From: Corydoras sp. C115
Taxonomy: Eukaryota > Chordata > Actinopteri > Siluriformes > Callichthyidae
DNA: 64,000 nucleotides
NCBI GenBank assembly: GCA_019802505.1
Contig: JAFMOC010000051.1
Location: 506,001-570,000, forward strand
Direction: 5' to 3'
Shown here piece after piece: positions 1 to 16,868 of this stretch. The position numbers and the translations under genes were made by a program. The notes below the pieces were generated by a model that was not told the origin of the DNA, did no database searches, and was given only the letters and a program-made list of their open reading frames with translations. The first letter of the stretch is position 1, and each line of letters starts with the position of its first letter.

Positions 1-231
1 ATGCATGTGTTTGTGTCTAAAAGACGTTTTCAAGAATTAATAATCACTGATGAAAGACAATTTATGCCTCACAGCCAAACGATAGATGAGTTTACACAAC
101 GCACGCCCCCACTTACTATATTCAACATTAATCTCAAAATCAGTAAACAGAAAAGTCTTGTGCTCGGTCCATCTGTGTAAATGTGCTGAACTGCAGCATT
201 CGGAGTTTTGATTATTATCCCTAACACAGTT

Positions 232-313
232 TGTGTCTCAGAAGCATTTGGGTAACAAAGGCACATTCTTCAGCAGACTCAGAAGAGGGAGCCAAGTTGT
301 CATCATTGACACA
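232..313 (-). ncRNA. snord100: C/D box snoRNA, SNORD100-like, copy 1
   Basis: On the minus strand: C box ATGATGA (306-300), D' box CTGA (282-279), D box CTGA (241-238), closed by a perfect six-base terminal stem (TGTGTC with GACACA). The ten bases GGCTCCCTCT in front of D' are complementary to AGAGGGAGCC of 18S rRNA. The fifth base upstream of D' faces a G, matching what is known for SNORD100 (18S G436). It lies in the rps12 intron downstream of exon 365-467, the known host gene of SNORD100. The family name is from memory of the family and was not searched. Confidence 0.8.
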
Positions 314-364
314 AAAGCAAAGCAGAGGTCTGGTCTGAACATTAAGAGCAAGACAAGTTCTTAC

Positions 365-2593
365 CTTAATGAGGTTGATCTGATGCTCAGCACAGAGGGC
401 CTCCACCAGCTTGATGTACATGGGCTCGTCACAGTTGGCAGCGAGGACACACAGGTGAGCCTGGCGCCTGATGGGACAGAAGACTGATGAGCTGACTTTG
501 TAAATTTGTTTTACCCTAACCTTGATCGACTTGCATCTCAGAAACAAGATTGGGTAACAAATGGCAAATATCCTCAGAGTTTTCAGTAGAGGGAGCCAAA
601 TCATCTTAGATGGAGTTTAAAGGATCAATTGGATTTGAAAAGAATGGGTTCCATACTTGTCCAGAGCCTTGGCAGCCTCCCGGATGCCTCGAGCGAGTCC
701 GTCATGGATGAGTGCCGTCTTGAGCACTTCAGGCAGGGCGGTGTTCACATCCATCACACCTCCGGCAGCAATGCTGACCCCCCAAAAGTAAAAAAAAAAA
801 ATAAACACTATTAAAAAGTGCTAATATTGAACAGCATCCCATCTACAGACATGCAAGTCAACCGGCATGCTCAGACTGAAGGGATCACTCAGAGGTGGAG
901 TGAAGGGGTATCCGACTAAAGATTTAAAGGTCATCACTGCTGCCGGTCTTAACAAGCACCTGTAAGTAACTGCTAGCAGCAGCACAGGTCACAGCAATCA
1001 CAATTAAGTTCACAAAGAGATAAAAAAAAAAAAATCCATTAAAACTCAAAAACCCAGCTGTTTAAGGAGGACGTTATAAGGCTTCGGAAATTATATCAAG
1101 TGGATAAAGTGATCATTTTGCATACTGTCCTTAAAACACAGGAATTAGTCCTTCCCATTTGTGCAGTGAAACACATACACCAAGTGAAGTGACCACTTGT
1201 GCCCAGGAGCACTGGGCAGCCCTGTACAGGCACACAGCCAGCAATTGGGGTTAGGTGCTCTGCCTAAGGGAACTTCAACCAGGGTTTTGCCATCTTTTTT
1301 TTAAGTTCACATGCTTAGCCCGGGTGGCCCCTGGTGAAGGGGGGGTTGGTTTACTATGAGCTTTAAGGTAGTTAAGACAGGACAAGTCAACCTAACTCAC
1401 TAAACCCCCTACCCCATATTCCACAAACACTACCATAACACATCACGTGGATCTAATTAGAGATTAAACACTCCACGATGGTTTAATTCAGTACAGTTCA
1501 GTTTAACTCCATTGTAAAATAGCCACGAGGCTAATTGTAAGCTCAGCACCATGGGTGATGGAGCCTTTTGTACTGCCGCACCACGCTTGTGGAATGCTCT
1601 ACCTGACCAGTTGAGAGCTCCTCAGAAAATAGAAAGTTTTTAAAAAAGGACTTTCTTTTCAGAAGAACTTATTATTCTTAATTGATTGTTGCTTTTATAG
1701 TGTTATCTGCTTTTTAGAAGACCTTACCATTCTTAACTGATTGTTGCTTTTATAGTGTTATCTGCTTTTTAGAAGAACTTACCATTCTTAACTGATTTTT
1801 GCTTTTATATGTGTTCTTATTTGCTTTCATCATGTAGCACTTTGAGATTTGTGATCAAATGTAAAGTGCACTACAAATAAAATGTATTATTATTATTATG
1901 TAACATATCTAATAACAGCAACGTTACAAACAATAAAAATCCAAGAATATAGACGCGTTAATGTCTTTTAAAAAAATAATAAATAAATAAAAAGTGAACT
2001 GTAGTCGGGCGGCACGGTGGCTTAGTGGTTAGCACGTTCGCCTCTCAGCGCTAGGGATTCCCGGTTCGAATCCCCATCTGGGTGGAATTTCCATGTTCTC
2101 CCCGTGTCTGCGTGGGTTTCCTCCGGGTTCTCCGGTTTCCTCCCACAGTCCAAAAACATGGATCAAGTCAATTGAATTCTCAAAAAAAAAAAAAAATGCC
2201 CCATATAGAGTGTGTGTGAGTGAGTGTGTGCCCAGCGATGGATTGGTGCCCTGTCCTGGGTCTATCTGCCCAGCGCCCGAGATGTTCTCCCCTGGATGGG
2301 CATGGGGAACCCCACCGCGACCCTAATAGAGGATAAAGCGGGAGATAATGAATGAATGAACTGTAGTCTAAAACCGGGATTAATTAATCCAGGATTTAAA
2401 ATGAACCCCAACGTCATCTCAGCGAACACCGCGAACCCCGACCGAACCGTCGGCGGGTGCAGCAGCGACCCCGACCCGCGACTTATCGGCGGATTCGAAC
2501 GCTTTCGCACGACGTCGTTGTTTAATCGTGTAGTTTTATCGCCTGCGTCGTGGGGAAGGCGCTCCGTCGCCACACTCACCCTTCCTCGGCCAT
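365..2593 (-). CDS. rps12: Ribosomal protein S12 (eS12), 5' part of the gene
   Basis: This is the 40S ribosomal subunit protein eS12. Coding exons on the minus strand are 2593-2580 (MAEEG, last codon split), 773-657 (continuing IAAGGVMDVNTALPEVLKTA and on to ALDK) and 467-365 (RQAHLCVLAANCDEPMY and on to HQINLIK). All junctions are GT-AG and the phases join exactly. The protein is nearly identical to vertebrate RPS12 over this stretch. The remaining exons (roughly the last 60 residues and the stop) lie beyond the left edge; none is visible in 1-230. The start codon is the one that gives the conserved MAEEG. Intron 2 (774-2579) carries a SINE and a LINE tail, both antisense to the gene. The next two introns each host a C/D snoRNA, as mammalian RPS12 introns do. 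Identification is very secure. Confidence 0.96.
533..613 (-). ncRNA. C/D box snoRNA, SNORD100-like, copy 2
   Basis: A paralogue of the snoRNA at 232-313, in the preceding rps12 intron. The D' box CTGA is at 586-583, the D box CTGA at 541-538, and the guide GGCTCCCTCT is identical and in the same register. The C box is AAGATGA (607-601), one mismatch from RTGATGA, and the terminal stem is weaker (CATC with GATG and a bulge). Its 3' end is about 65 nt before the next 3' splice site, the spacing typical of intron-processed vertebrate C/D snoRNAs. It may be functional or in early decay. Confidence 0.72.
1170..1295. repeat. Old teleost interspersed repeat fragment
   Basis: The segment with 'gcagccctgtacaggcacac' and 'caattggggttaggtgctct' resembles a widely dispersed fish repeat in its wording. 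No boundaries or duplications are visible, so this is recognition by eye only. It lies in rps12 intron 2. Confidence 0.35.
1550..1900 (+). mobile_element. 3' end of a non-LTR retrotransposon (LINE)
   Basis: A degenerate reading reminiscent of the WNALPDQLRAP...F C-terminus of teleost CR1/L2/Rex-type reverse transcriptases is followed by an AT-rich tail ending 'gcactacaaataaaatg' and a short (ATT)n. It is 5' truncated, as most LINE copies are. Within it a unit of about 57 bp ('...gattgttgcttttatagtg...') is repeated about three times (about 1660-1825). It is antisense to rps12. Clade assignment is tentative. Confidence 0.5.
2007..2357 (+). mobile_element. V-SINE (DANA-type), full length
   Basis: This is the best reference copy of the dominant SINE of the window. 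It has a tRNA-like head with A box TGGCTTAGTGG and B box GGTTCGAATCC, then the conserved V domain ('catgttctccccgtgtc', 'ggtttcctcccacagtcc'). Next comes a 3' body ending 'gaggataaagcgggagataa' and a (TGAA)n tail. The target-site duplication is GAACTGTAGTC at 1996-2006 and 2358-2368. It lies in rps12 intron 2. Open frames across this element (for example PIQGRTSRALGRYTQD) are non-coding. Confidence 0.9.
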
Positions 2594-2751
2594 CGTTGAT
2601 CAGCGACGGATGATGGAGCTTAAAATCTGAAATGAGGACAGAGGAGCGACAGCGGGTCAGTGTTTAATAATGGCGGCTCACTTCCGAACACTTTGACGCG
2701 CGGATGGCGGAGATCTTTTAGCGGATTTCATCCGAGCGCCATCGAACTCAC

Positions 2752-2783
2752 CCTAACGTCCCTCCAGGGTCGAGATAAAGAGG
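2752..2783 (-). other. rps12: rps12 non-coding exon 1 with 5'TOP start
   Basis: On the minus strand a pyrimidine run (CCTCTTTATCTCG) begins at about 2783, as expected for the 5' terminal oligopyrimidine start of a ribosomal-protein mRNA. A consensus donor, GTGAGT, follows at 2751-2746. A matching acceptor (TTTCAG, ending at 2627) sits 34 nt before the ATG, so exon 2 would run from 2626 to 2580. The exact start site is inferred, not observed. Confidence 0.6.
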
Positions 2784-2815
2784 ACGTCGTGCGCATGCGC
2801 ACACGTTTTCAAGCG
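2784..2815 (-). promoter_or_regulatory. rps12 core promoter with NRF1-like site
   Basis: A perfect palindromic NRF1-type site, TGCGCATGCGCA, lies at 2790-2801, within 20 bp of the inferred TOP start. No TATA box is evident. The surrounding 2400-2900 region is CpG-rich. NRF1 sites next to start sites are typical of housekeeping and translation genes. The function is inferred from the motif. Confidence 0.55.
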
Positions 2816-3063
2816 GCGTTTCTAGGTGCCCGGACGGCTGCCTGAACTCTTCACGAGCTCCTTATTTAACGTTCGGTTTTTTGTTGGAACGTCAGTTTTC
2901 TGGATTCGTTTGCGGTTTAAAAACCCGTTTCGTCGAATGTGTTGAAATGTCCATCTGCTGTAATCATTTGTTTAGATTTACAGTTCACAATACTTTCACC
3001 ACGAGGGGGAGACATTTCGCGTTTTCATTACCACGTTCTATGCGAAGCATGATAAAAGTCTAT

Positions 3064-3407
3064 TCATTCATTCATTATCTTCCGCTTTATCCTCTATTAG
3101 GGTCGCGGTGGGGTTCCCCATGCCCATCCAGGGGAGAACGTCTCGGGCGCTGGGCAGATACACCCAGGACAGGGCGCCAATCCATCGCTGGGCACACACT
3201 CACTCACACAGACACTCTATATGGGGCAATTTTGAGAATTCAATTGACTTGATCCATGTTTTTAGACTGTGGGAGGAAACCGGAGAACCCGGAGGAAACC
3301 CACGCGGACACGGGGAGAACATGGAAACTCCACCCAGATAGGGATTCGAACCGGGAATCCCTAGCGCTGAGAGGCGAACGTGCTGACCACTAAGCCACCG
3401 TGCCGCC
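3064..3407 (-). mobile_element. V-SINE, full length
   Basis: Reverse-oriented copy with a 13-bp target duplication, GATAAAAGTCTAT, at 3051-3063 and 3408-3420. It lies between the divergent rps12 and SH3BGRL3-like promoters. Confidence 0.9.
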
Positions 3408-3476
3408 GATAAAAGTCTATAATAGTTCATAAGATAGGATTACGTTGCATCTTCCTAGAACTAGTTTTAGCAACCA

Positions 3477-3620
3477 GCCAAGAACATGGATTCAAGGTGA
3501 ATTGAATGCTCTAAATTGCCCCATATAGTGTGAGTGAGTGTGTGCCCAACGATGTATTGCCATCCCTTTGCATTACTCGTCCTCCACTAGATGGGCATGG
3601 GGAACCATTCCTTGGGTTTA
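3477..3620 (+). mobile_element. Degenerate V-SINE fragment
   Basis: An older, diverged 3' half of the SINE ('ctaaattgccccatatagtg', 'agatgggcatggggaacc'). It was interrupted or abutted by the younger copy that follows. Confidence 0.7.
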
Positions 3621-3634
3621 AAGTTGCCTGATTC

Positions 3635-3977
3635 GTCCATCCATTATAGTCCGCTTTATCGTCTATTAGGGTCGCGGTGGGGTTCCCCATGCCCATCCAG
3701 GGGAGAACGTCTCGGGCGCTGGGCAGATACATCCAGGACAGGGCGCCAATCTATCGCTGGTTACACACTCACTCACTCACACACTCTATATGGGGCAATT
3801 TGGAGAACTCAATTGACTTGATCCATGTTTTTGGACTGTGGGAGGAAACCAGAGAACCCAGAGGAAACCCACGCGGACACGGGGAGAACATGGAAACTCC
3901 ACCCAGATGGGGATTCAAACCGGGAATCCCTAGTGCTGAAAGGAGAACGTGCTGACCACTAAGCCACCGTGTCGGTA
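3635..3977 (-). mobile_element. V-SINE, full length
   Basis: Target duplication GCCTGATTC at 3626-3634 and 3978-3986. Inserted next to the degenerate fragment. Confidence 0.88.
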
Positions 3978-4344
3978 GCCTGATTCAAGAATGTTAGATT
4001 GGAAGTACTTTGTTTCCTGGTAAAGTGCAAATAAACCTGTCTTTACTCCTGGTGTTGTTCATGGTAATGATATCCTGTAGTATTATGTATACTATACTTA
4101 AGTGTAGTTTGCTGTGTATGAAATCATGTGAGCTGAGATCAGCCCTTTACCTGTTACACTACATATAGTTCCCAGAGTCATCTGTCTGTCTGTGTTTTGG
4201 GGATAAGAACGCTTACATATTTATTTTTGCTAAGAACTAGAGGAGTGGCTTTCAAGTAAGCATCTGTCAGAACTTGTTTACCTGGTCTGAAGGAGGTTGG
4301 GGCACTTAAGTGTAAACTCATGAGTATAATTTACACCCACCTGT

Positions 4345-4350
4345 TATAAA
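4345..4350 (+). promoter_or_regulatory. TATA-like box of the SH3BGRL3-like gene
   Basis: TATAAA at 4345-4350 lies about 70 nt before the ATG at 4417. Initiation about 30 nt downstream (near 4375) would give a short 5' UTR. Inferred from motif and spacing only. Confidence 0.4.
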
Positions 4351-4416
4351 CCACGTTCATTTTTTTTCCTGCTGTTAGTTGCTCCACTCGCTCAGCGCAT
4401 TTCATCGCACCGCACT

Positions 4417-6334
4417 ATGACTATTATAATCTACTACAGCAGTGCCACCAGCTCCAGAGAAGTACAGTATTATTTTTCTAAAAGCTTATACATATGTGTT
4501 TAAAATCGCTAAAATGTTATTGAACGTTTGAGATTATGGTTTTGTTCTTGTACTTTTGCATATTTAATGTTAGGCAGGTATGAACAATCTACTAAAAACC
4601 TTTGACCCATTTATGTACTCTATCACTGTTTATGATCTTTTGTCATTTGAAACGCTGCCTAATCCCTTTTCAGGTTAAACAAGGACAAAATGAGATCATG
4701 CGGTTTCTTGATGCGAAGAAAATCAAGTATTATGCAAAGGACATCACCACCGATGATCTGAAGGAGGAGATGAGGAAAAAAGTGGGAAACCCAAGTGCGA
4801 TGGCTCCACAAATCTTTAATGACGACAAATACTGCGGGGTCAGTCTTCCTTTAAACTTGTTTTATTGTAGGAGTGATTAGACGCCATGCACAGAGTAATA
4901 GAACTGACAAAACATTTTTGGTAGGTATTGAAATCACCTGTTTCAGTATTTTTAGAACCAACTTGCTAACTGCAGTATGATGTGAGGTGAGTCGCATCAA
5001 AATAAAAACACATCTGTTCTATAGGCAGACATGGCAGTGCTACCTAAGTGAACTGTAATTAGCCCATATAAAAAAAATCTCATATGACCTACATATCCCA
5101 AAACATATGGTTTACACCTGTTGGCAATTTCACAATGCTGTGTACCTACAAGCTACTGTGGTTAAGGTGTGGACCTAATCTGTCGAACGTGTGGCCCAAA
5201 ATTGTATCTAATTGCATCAACATTCACCCTCATTTTCAGCTAAAGGGTCTATTTTTTATGTATATTATACTGATGTTACAAGAACATAATTGGTTATGCC
5301 TGAGTGAGGGGATTTCCACATTCTGGGGTTCTAATTATCTTTGAAACAGCAGCCTTGTCTTTGAAACAACTGTCTGCTTCTTTGCACACACCAATATTAA
5401 ATAAAACTTCAAAATTGTTTGGTAAAACAAAATAGTTGTGATGTTTTTATATTTAAGATAATGCATCCTGGCTTATGATCGGCCCCAAAAGAAGGTGTGC
5501 AATTAATTACATGGGAACACCCTCATCAACCTGCACATCCAGACAAAAATAAATTCAGATTCTAATGAGTTTGTCAGGCTTTAAAGATCAATATATATTT
5601 TGTATTATAAGCTTATATTAATTAATTTGGGGGTATGGCAAGTAAACCATTTAAAATAGTCTAACAAAGAGATACACAGTTTACATACTGCATGGAGAAC
5701 AGTGTGTGATTACATCAATTATTAACCTTTACAAGTTGTGCTTCTCTGTAATTTTTAGAAAGCACGACAAGACAGCAAACATCTCATATCATCTCTCACA
5801 CCCACAACCTTCAAATGAACATTAAGCAGTTACAGGATTTCTCTGGAATGCTGTCAAGTCCTCAGATAGCTTCTTCCACACCCTCTGTAATTATAGAAAT
5901 TGCATCAGAACCAGATCTACTTGTGCTCCTTAGTCTTAAACTAGTCCTGGCACCTGATCCACTGAGCCGCTATTGTTTTGGATCTTTAGTCCATTATTAT
6001 GCTGACATTGAGATTCACAAAACACAAAACATATGATGGACTTGGGCTAAAATGACAATGTACATTGTAATTGTTTAGATACTAATACAATATTTATATA
6101 GGTAGTATTAACAATAGTAAAAGTATAGTAAACAGTTAATAGAATGGACTATAAATACAGTACAGATAATTCAGGCTACTGTGATGTCCTCTGTCATGCT
6201 AAATATATTTCTGTTAGTTTTAATGTGGTTACAGTTTTGCACGTCTGTGTTTCTCTGTTGGGTCTTTGCAGGGCTATGCGGCGTTCTTCGATGCAGTGGA
6301 AGAGGGCACAACAGACAAATTTTTTAAGTTTTGA
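4417..6334 (+). CDS. SH3 domain-binding glutamic acid-rich-like protein 3 (SH3BGRL3-like)
   Basis: Three coding exons, 4417-4461, 4674-4838 and 6272-6334 (stop TGA), join in phase 0 into a 90-residue protein. It starts MTIIIYYSSATSSRE, continues VKQGQNEIMRFLDAKKIKYY, carries PQIFNDDKYCG and ends FFDAVEEGTTDKFFKF. Length, the thioredoxin-like fold signature and the KYCG...FFDAVE motif fit SH3BGRL3 (93 aa in human), a small cytosolic glutaredoxin-like adaptor. No CxxC redox motif is present, as in the family. Exon sizes of 15 codons, then a long middle exon, then short ends mirror sh3bgrl2, which lies tail-to-tail on the other strand. Orthology to SH3BGRL3 rather than to another family member is probable but not proved, so no symbol is given. 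Confidence 0.88.
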
Positions 6335-6607
6335 AGACCAACAAAAGAAATGTTTTTATTTTGTATTACTGTGTAATATTACTGTGCTAATCTGAATTTC
6401 TACAGCTGATGGGTGGTTATACAGACGCATAGATACCGACACTTTTAGTACATTATCTAGACTCTACACTCATTTTCTATTTTGCAGTGCTGAGAATGAT
6501 GCTCTGGTCATCAGATAGCAGAGTACACCATTGTGCTTTTTTCTGTGTTATTATGTGTGTATAAAACACCAAACCAGGCAAAATAATTTTAAATCAAGGC
6601 AGTGTTT

Positions 6608-6613
6608 TTTATT
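6608..6613 (-). other. sh3bgrl2: Polyadenylation signal, sh3bgrl2
   Basis: AATAAA on the minus strand, about 380 nt past the sh3bgrl2 stop. A GT-rich stretch follows downstream on that strand (about 6550-6575). It lies 274 bp from the stop of the convergent SH3BGRL3-like gene, so the two 3' UTRs may overlap. Confidence 0.5.
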
Positions 6614-6990
6614 TCACAGGTTTCTCGGTGTCTCTTGTCATTCATTTTTCTCGTTCTTACTGTACAACATCAGTCATATACACACACAAAGAGCACACAG
6701 GCATATTAACGACGCACACAACATGACATTCATAAAGAGAAACAACATTTAAACTGTGTATAAACAATCACACACCTGGTACACTGATTGTCTTCGAAAC
6801 AAGCAAACAGAGATTACAGAGCACAACCTGGACCATCACGCTACAGTATAAAACGTCACGAAACAGGAAATACAAAATTATAAATTGTGTGTGAGCCATT
6901 TGAATTTGTGTCAGGAGGTATACATATTTGGCGAGTGCGTAGCCGGGGCTGACTTCATTCTAAAGGCCCAGTGTGTTCGAGGAGGAAGAA

Positions 6991-14025
<7,035 letters not shown>

Positions 14026-14054
14026 CCTAAAATCCCGCTTCCACTCACACAGGC

Positions 14055-14219
14055 ACTCTCTCTCCTCTACCACTTATTTTTATCTGGCTGTGTAAACTGC
14101 GCTCCACTCCCTCTCTCCTCTCTCTCCTCTCTCTCCTCTCCCTCCCTCTCTCTCTCTCCTCTCTCTCCCTCTCTCTCCTCCCTCTCTCTCCTCCCTCTCT
14201 CTCTCTCCTCTCTCTCTCT

Positions 14220-14260
<41 letters not shown>

Positions 14261-14415
14261 CTCTCTCCCTCTCTCTCTCTCCTTCTCTCTCCCTCTCTCC
14301 CTCTCTCTCTCTTCTTTCTCTCTCCTCTCTCTCTCCCTCTCTCTCCTCCCTCTCTCTCTCTCCTCTCTCCCTCTCTCTCTCTCTCCTCTCTCTCTCCTCT
14401 CTCCCTCACTCTCTC
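14055..14415. repeat. Long polypyrimidine (CT-rich) tract
   Basis: About 350 bp made almost only of C and T on the plus strand (GA-rich on the minus strand). It begins 30 bp upstream of the sh3bgrl2 start codon, in its 5' UTR or promoter. Reading frames across it (RERE-type) are composition artefacts. Confidence 0.95.
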
Positions 14416-14463
14416 ATTACACGCACTGTAGTGTAGTGTTTGTAGTGAGAGCACCCGGCTGAT

Positions 14464-14486
14464 CAATGCATACTGGGTAGTGTAGT
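14464..14486 (-). promoter_or_regulatory. ZNF143/SBS-like motif
   Basis: On the minus strand ACTACACTACCCAGTATGCA closely resembles the ZNF143 (Staf) site ACTACAATTCCCAGNATGCA. It is 440 bp upstream of the sh3bgrl2 ATG, in the direction of transcription. Motif match only. Confidence 0.5.
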
Positions 14487-14785
14487 TTTGTGAAGTATAC
14501 TTTTTCAAATCAATCAAAAGTACATTCTAAAAAAAATTGTAATGCCCTTCAGCCATTATTTAAATAAATGTGTTATTTTAAGTTAAAATTAAAAACTCAA
14601 GACATGTGAATTAGCCAGAATTTTATTTTTATTTGTTATTATAAGTTCAGGTGAGACATAAATCATAAATGTTGTTCCAACACACTTTAATGACTTACCC
14701 GAACTTAAAATATTTGATGAAATAACAATTACCATTTTTTTGGGAACTCAATTAAATAGTTTGAGTAAGCTAATTTGATTGAATA

Positions 14786-14875
14786 CTCCGCTTTTATAGG
14801 GTCGCGGTGGGGTTCCCCATGCCCCCAGGGGAGAACGTCTCGGGCGCTGGGGCAGAAGCCCAGGAAAGGGCGACC
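14786..14875 (-). mobile_element. V-SINE fragment
   Basis: About 90 bp of the 3' body ('agggtcgcggtggggttccc'), diverged, in the sh3bgrl2-lca5 spacer. Confidence 0.75.
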
Positions 14876-16022
14876 CAAATCGCAAATCCATCACTTCCTT
14901 CAGAAGATATGTCAGTGCTATTTTTGTTTAAAAAACAGTTATATTTTTTTTATATAGTTTTAATTATCCGTTTAAGATTTAATATTATATTCAGTGTTCC
15001 AAACTCCTCAGTAAGGAAAGTAGCTATTGGTTGTCCTAAAAGTCAATAGAAGCAGCTAAATGACGTCATCATCTAACCTCCATAATATTTAGGGTAATTT
15101 GTGTGTATTTAGAGAGAAGAATGTGAATAAAAAACATCCGGCTTAAAAACAGTAAAAAAAAATAAATGAAATAAAAGTTTTGTAAATTCTCTACAGTTCT
15201 CAGAGTATAATGGAAGGTTCCGAACAACTTTGGAACTTAAGAGTGGTAGTTGTTATAGCGATAAAACTAAAGTCCCGCAGAACGTAGGACAATTGTGTTT
15301 AGACACAGGTTGTTACAGAAACGCTCCTGCAATTTGTCAAAATATAATTTAATGTTCCACAAATAAGTTCAGGTAAGAGAAATGTGTCTTAACACTGAAC
15401 TGTCAGCTACTTGTAAAATGTAGTGAACTAAGCGATTAGTTACTTGACAACAAATGAAACTTCACAACAGATAAGCTCCCACCCAAAGAAATATAGCAAA
15501 TAAAGTCACACAAATACGGAAAAAGTAGCTTAACTACTCAGTTACTTCACGTCGTACCAACCTGATGTCAGATCAGTGCAAAACGACAGTCAGATTAAAA
15601 CATTTATTGAAGAAGAACCGATAAAATGATGATGATAAAACATCTACGTATATGCTAATCTAATTTCACAGTAATGAAAACTACATATAAGTTTGAAAAA
15701 AAAAACAAAGTTCAGATACTTTGTTTAGATACGGTGGATAAACGCTTAACAGGTTAGTACCTCCACCTCCCGCCTTTGTAGTCGTTTCCCCTGCAGGTCA
15801 GAACGAGGGAACATTCGTTACGTGACGTTATTTTTCTTGTTTCACTCATTTCTAACACACATTTCATTATAGTCACCTGAAAATGAACCACCTGAATGTT
15901 GGGTTCTTAGGTTGTTGTTAAATGTCTAGAACTCGACGACAACAGTTCGGTTTTGTGAACAAAGCACACATTTGAACATATATTTTTATCTCTGCATACT
16001 AGAATCGTTCTAAGAATAGTTC

Positions 16023-16120
16023 TGCGGCGACACTGATGGGTTTTAGTGCAGCAGTGCTGCTGTAGTTTCATTTAAACACCCCTGTGACACTGCTGGGATA
16101 GGAATAATGCACCAACCACA
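16023..16120 (+). repeat. Fragment of a foldback repeat (element M)
   Basis: Contains the hairpin GCAGCAGTGCTGC and 'tagtttcatttaaacacc', shared with the copies near 34165, 38345, 43240, 54755 and 60030. Confidence 0.65.
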
Positions 16121-16171
16121 CACATTATTTATATATATATATTTTTTTATTTACTACCACAACTTAAAAAT

Positions 16172-16174
16172 GTA

Positions 16175-16210
<36 letters not shown>
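16172..16210. repeat. (AAT)n microsatellite
   Basis: AAT run directly upstream of the SINE at 16211. It continues after the SINE at 16553-16608, and a further run (AAT/ATT) is at 16735-16795. Confidence 0.95.
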
Positions 16211-16211
<1 letters not shown>

Positions 16212-16554
16212 GGCGGCACGGTGGCTTAGTGGTCAGCACGTTTGCCTCTCAGCGCTAGGGATTCCCGGTTCGAATCCCCATCTGGGTGGAGTTTCCATGT
16301 TCTCCCCGTGTCCGCGTGGGTTTCCTCCGGGTTCTCCGGTTTCCTCCCACAGTCCAAAAGCATGGATCAAGTCAATTGAGTTCTCTAAATTGCCCCATAT
16401 AGAGTGTGTCTGTGTGAGTGAGTGTGTGCCCAGCGATGGATTGGCGCCCTGTCCTGGGTGTATCTGCCCAGCGCCCGAGACGCTCTCCCCTGGATGAGCA
16501 TGGGGAACCCCACCGCGACCCTAATAGAGGATAAAGCGGGAGATAATGAATGAA

Positions 16555-16556
<2 letters not shown>
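16211..16556 (+). mobile_element. V-SINE within an (AAT)n array
   Basis: Full copy whose TGAA tail runs into AAT repeats. The target duplication cannot be separated from the microsatellite. Confidence 0.88.
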
Positions 16557-16608
<52 letters not shown>

Positions 16609-16610
<2 letters not shown>

Positions 16611-16732
16611 CCATTATCTTCCGCTTTATCCTACATTAGGGTCGCGGGGGGTTCCTCATGCCCATCCAGGGGAGAACGTTTCAGGCGCTGGGCAGATACA
16701 CCCAGGACAGGGCGCCAATCCATCGCTGGGGA
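16609..16732 (-). mobile_element. V-SINE 3' fragment
   Basis: Only the 3' body remains, flanked on both sides by AAT arrays. Together with 16211-16556 it forms an inverted arrangement. Confidence 0.82.
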
Positions 16733-16774
<42 letters not shown>

Positions 16775-16854
16775 TATTATTATTATTATTATTATACAAA
16801 AGAGAAATTAGCAATCTATATTATATTTATTTTGTTGCTGGGTGAAACAACGCG

Positions 16855-16868
16855 GTTGCCATGGTGAG
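16855..16868 (+). promoter_or_regulatory. RFX X-box next to lca5
   Basis: GTTGCC-AT-GGTGAG fits the X-box pattern RYYNYY-N(1-3)-RRNRAC with one mismatch, in the last base. It is about 170-200 bp upstream of the lca5 first exon. RFX factors drive many ciliary genes, and lebercilin is ciliary. Function is inferred. Confidence 0.5.

Larger units (their letters stand above)
2784..4374. other. Intergenic spacer between rps12 and the SH3BGRL3-like gene
   Basis: The two genes are divergent. The spacer holds the rps12 promoter, two full SINEs and one SINE fragment. In 4000-4340 no gene, RNA or repeat was recognised. Confidence 0.6.
14500..16170. other. sh3bgrl2-lca5 divergent spacer
   Basis: Holds a SINE fragment, a perfect CRE palindrome TGACGTCA at 15061-15068, and a piece of the foldback repeat at 16023-16120. 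No gene was recognised. The two genes are head-to-head, so regulatory sequence is expected here. Confidence 0.5.

Noticed and set aside
1..230. Next rps12 exon (DDNKKLGEWVGLCKIDREG region) at the left edge
   Set aside because: No matching sequence on the minus strand here; it must lie outside the window.
2013..2090. tRNA gene from A and B boxes
   Set aside because: The tRNA-like segment is the head of a SINE with a V domain and TGAA tail, repeated many times. No intact cloverleaf with CCA-proximal stem was seen.
3108..3341. Recurrent open frames of PIQGRTSRALGRYTQDRAPIHR and SPCPRGFPPGSPVSSHSPKT type all over the window
   Set aside because: They lie exactly within V-SINE copies, appear in both orientations, and follow SINE boundaries and target duplications. 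They are non-coding repeat sequence, not a protein family.
14080..14517. 145-codon R/E-rich open frame
   Set aside because: Translation of the GA-rich tract; no codon structure beyond the repeat.
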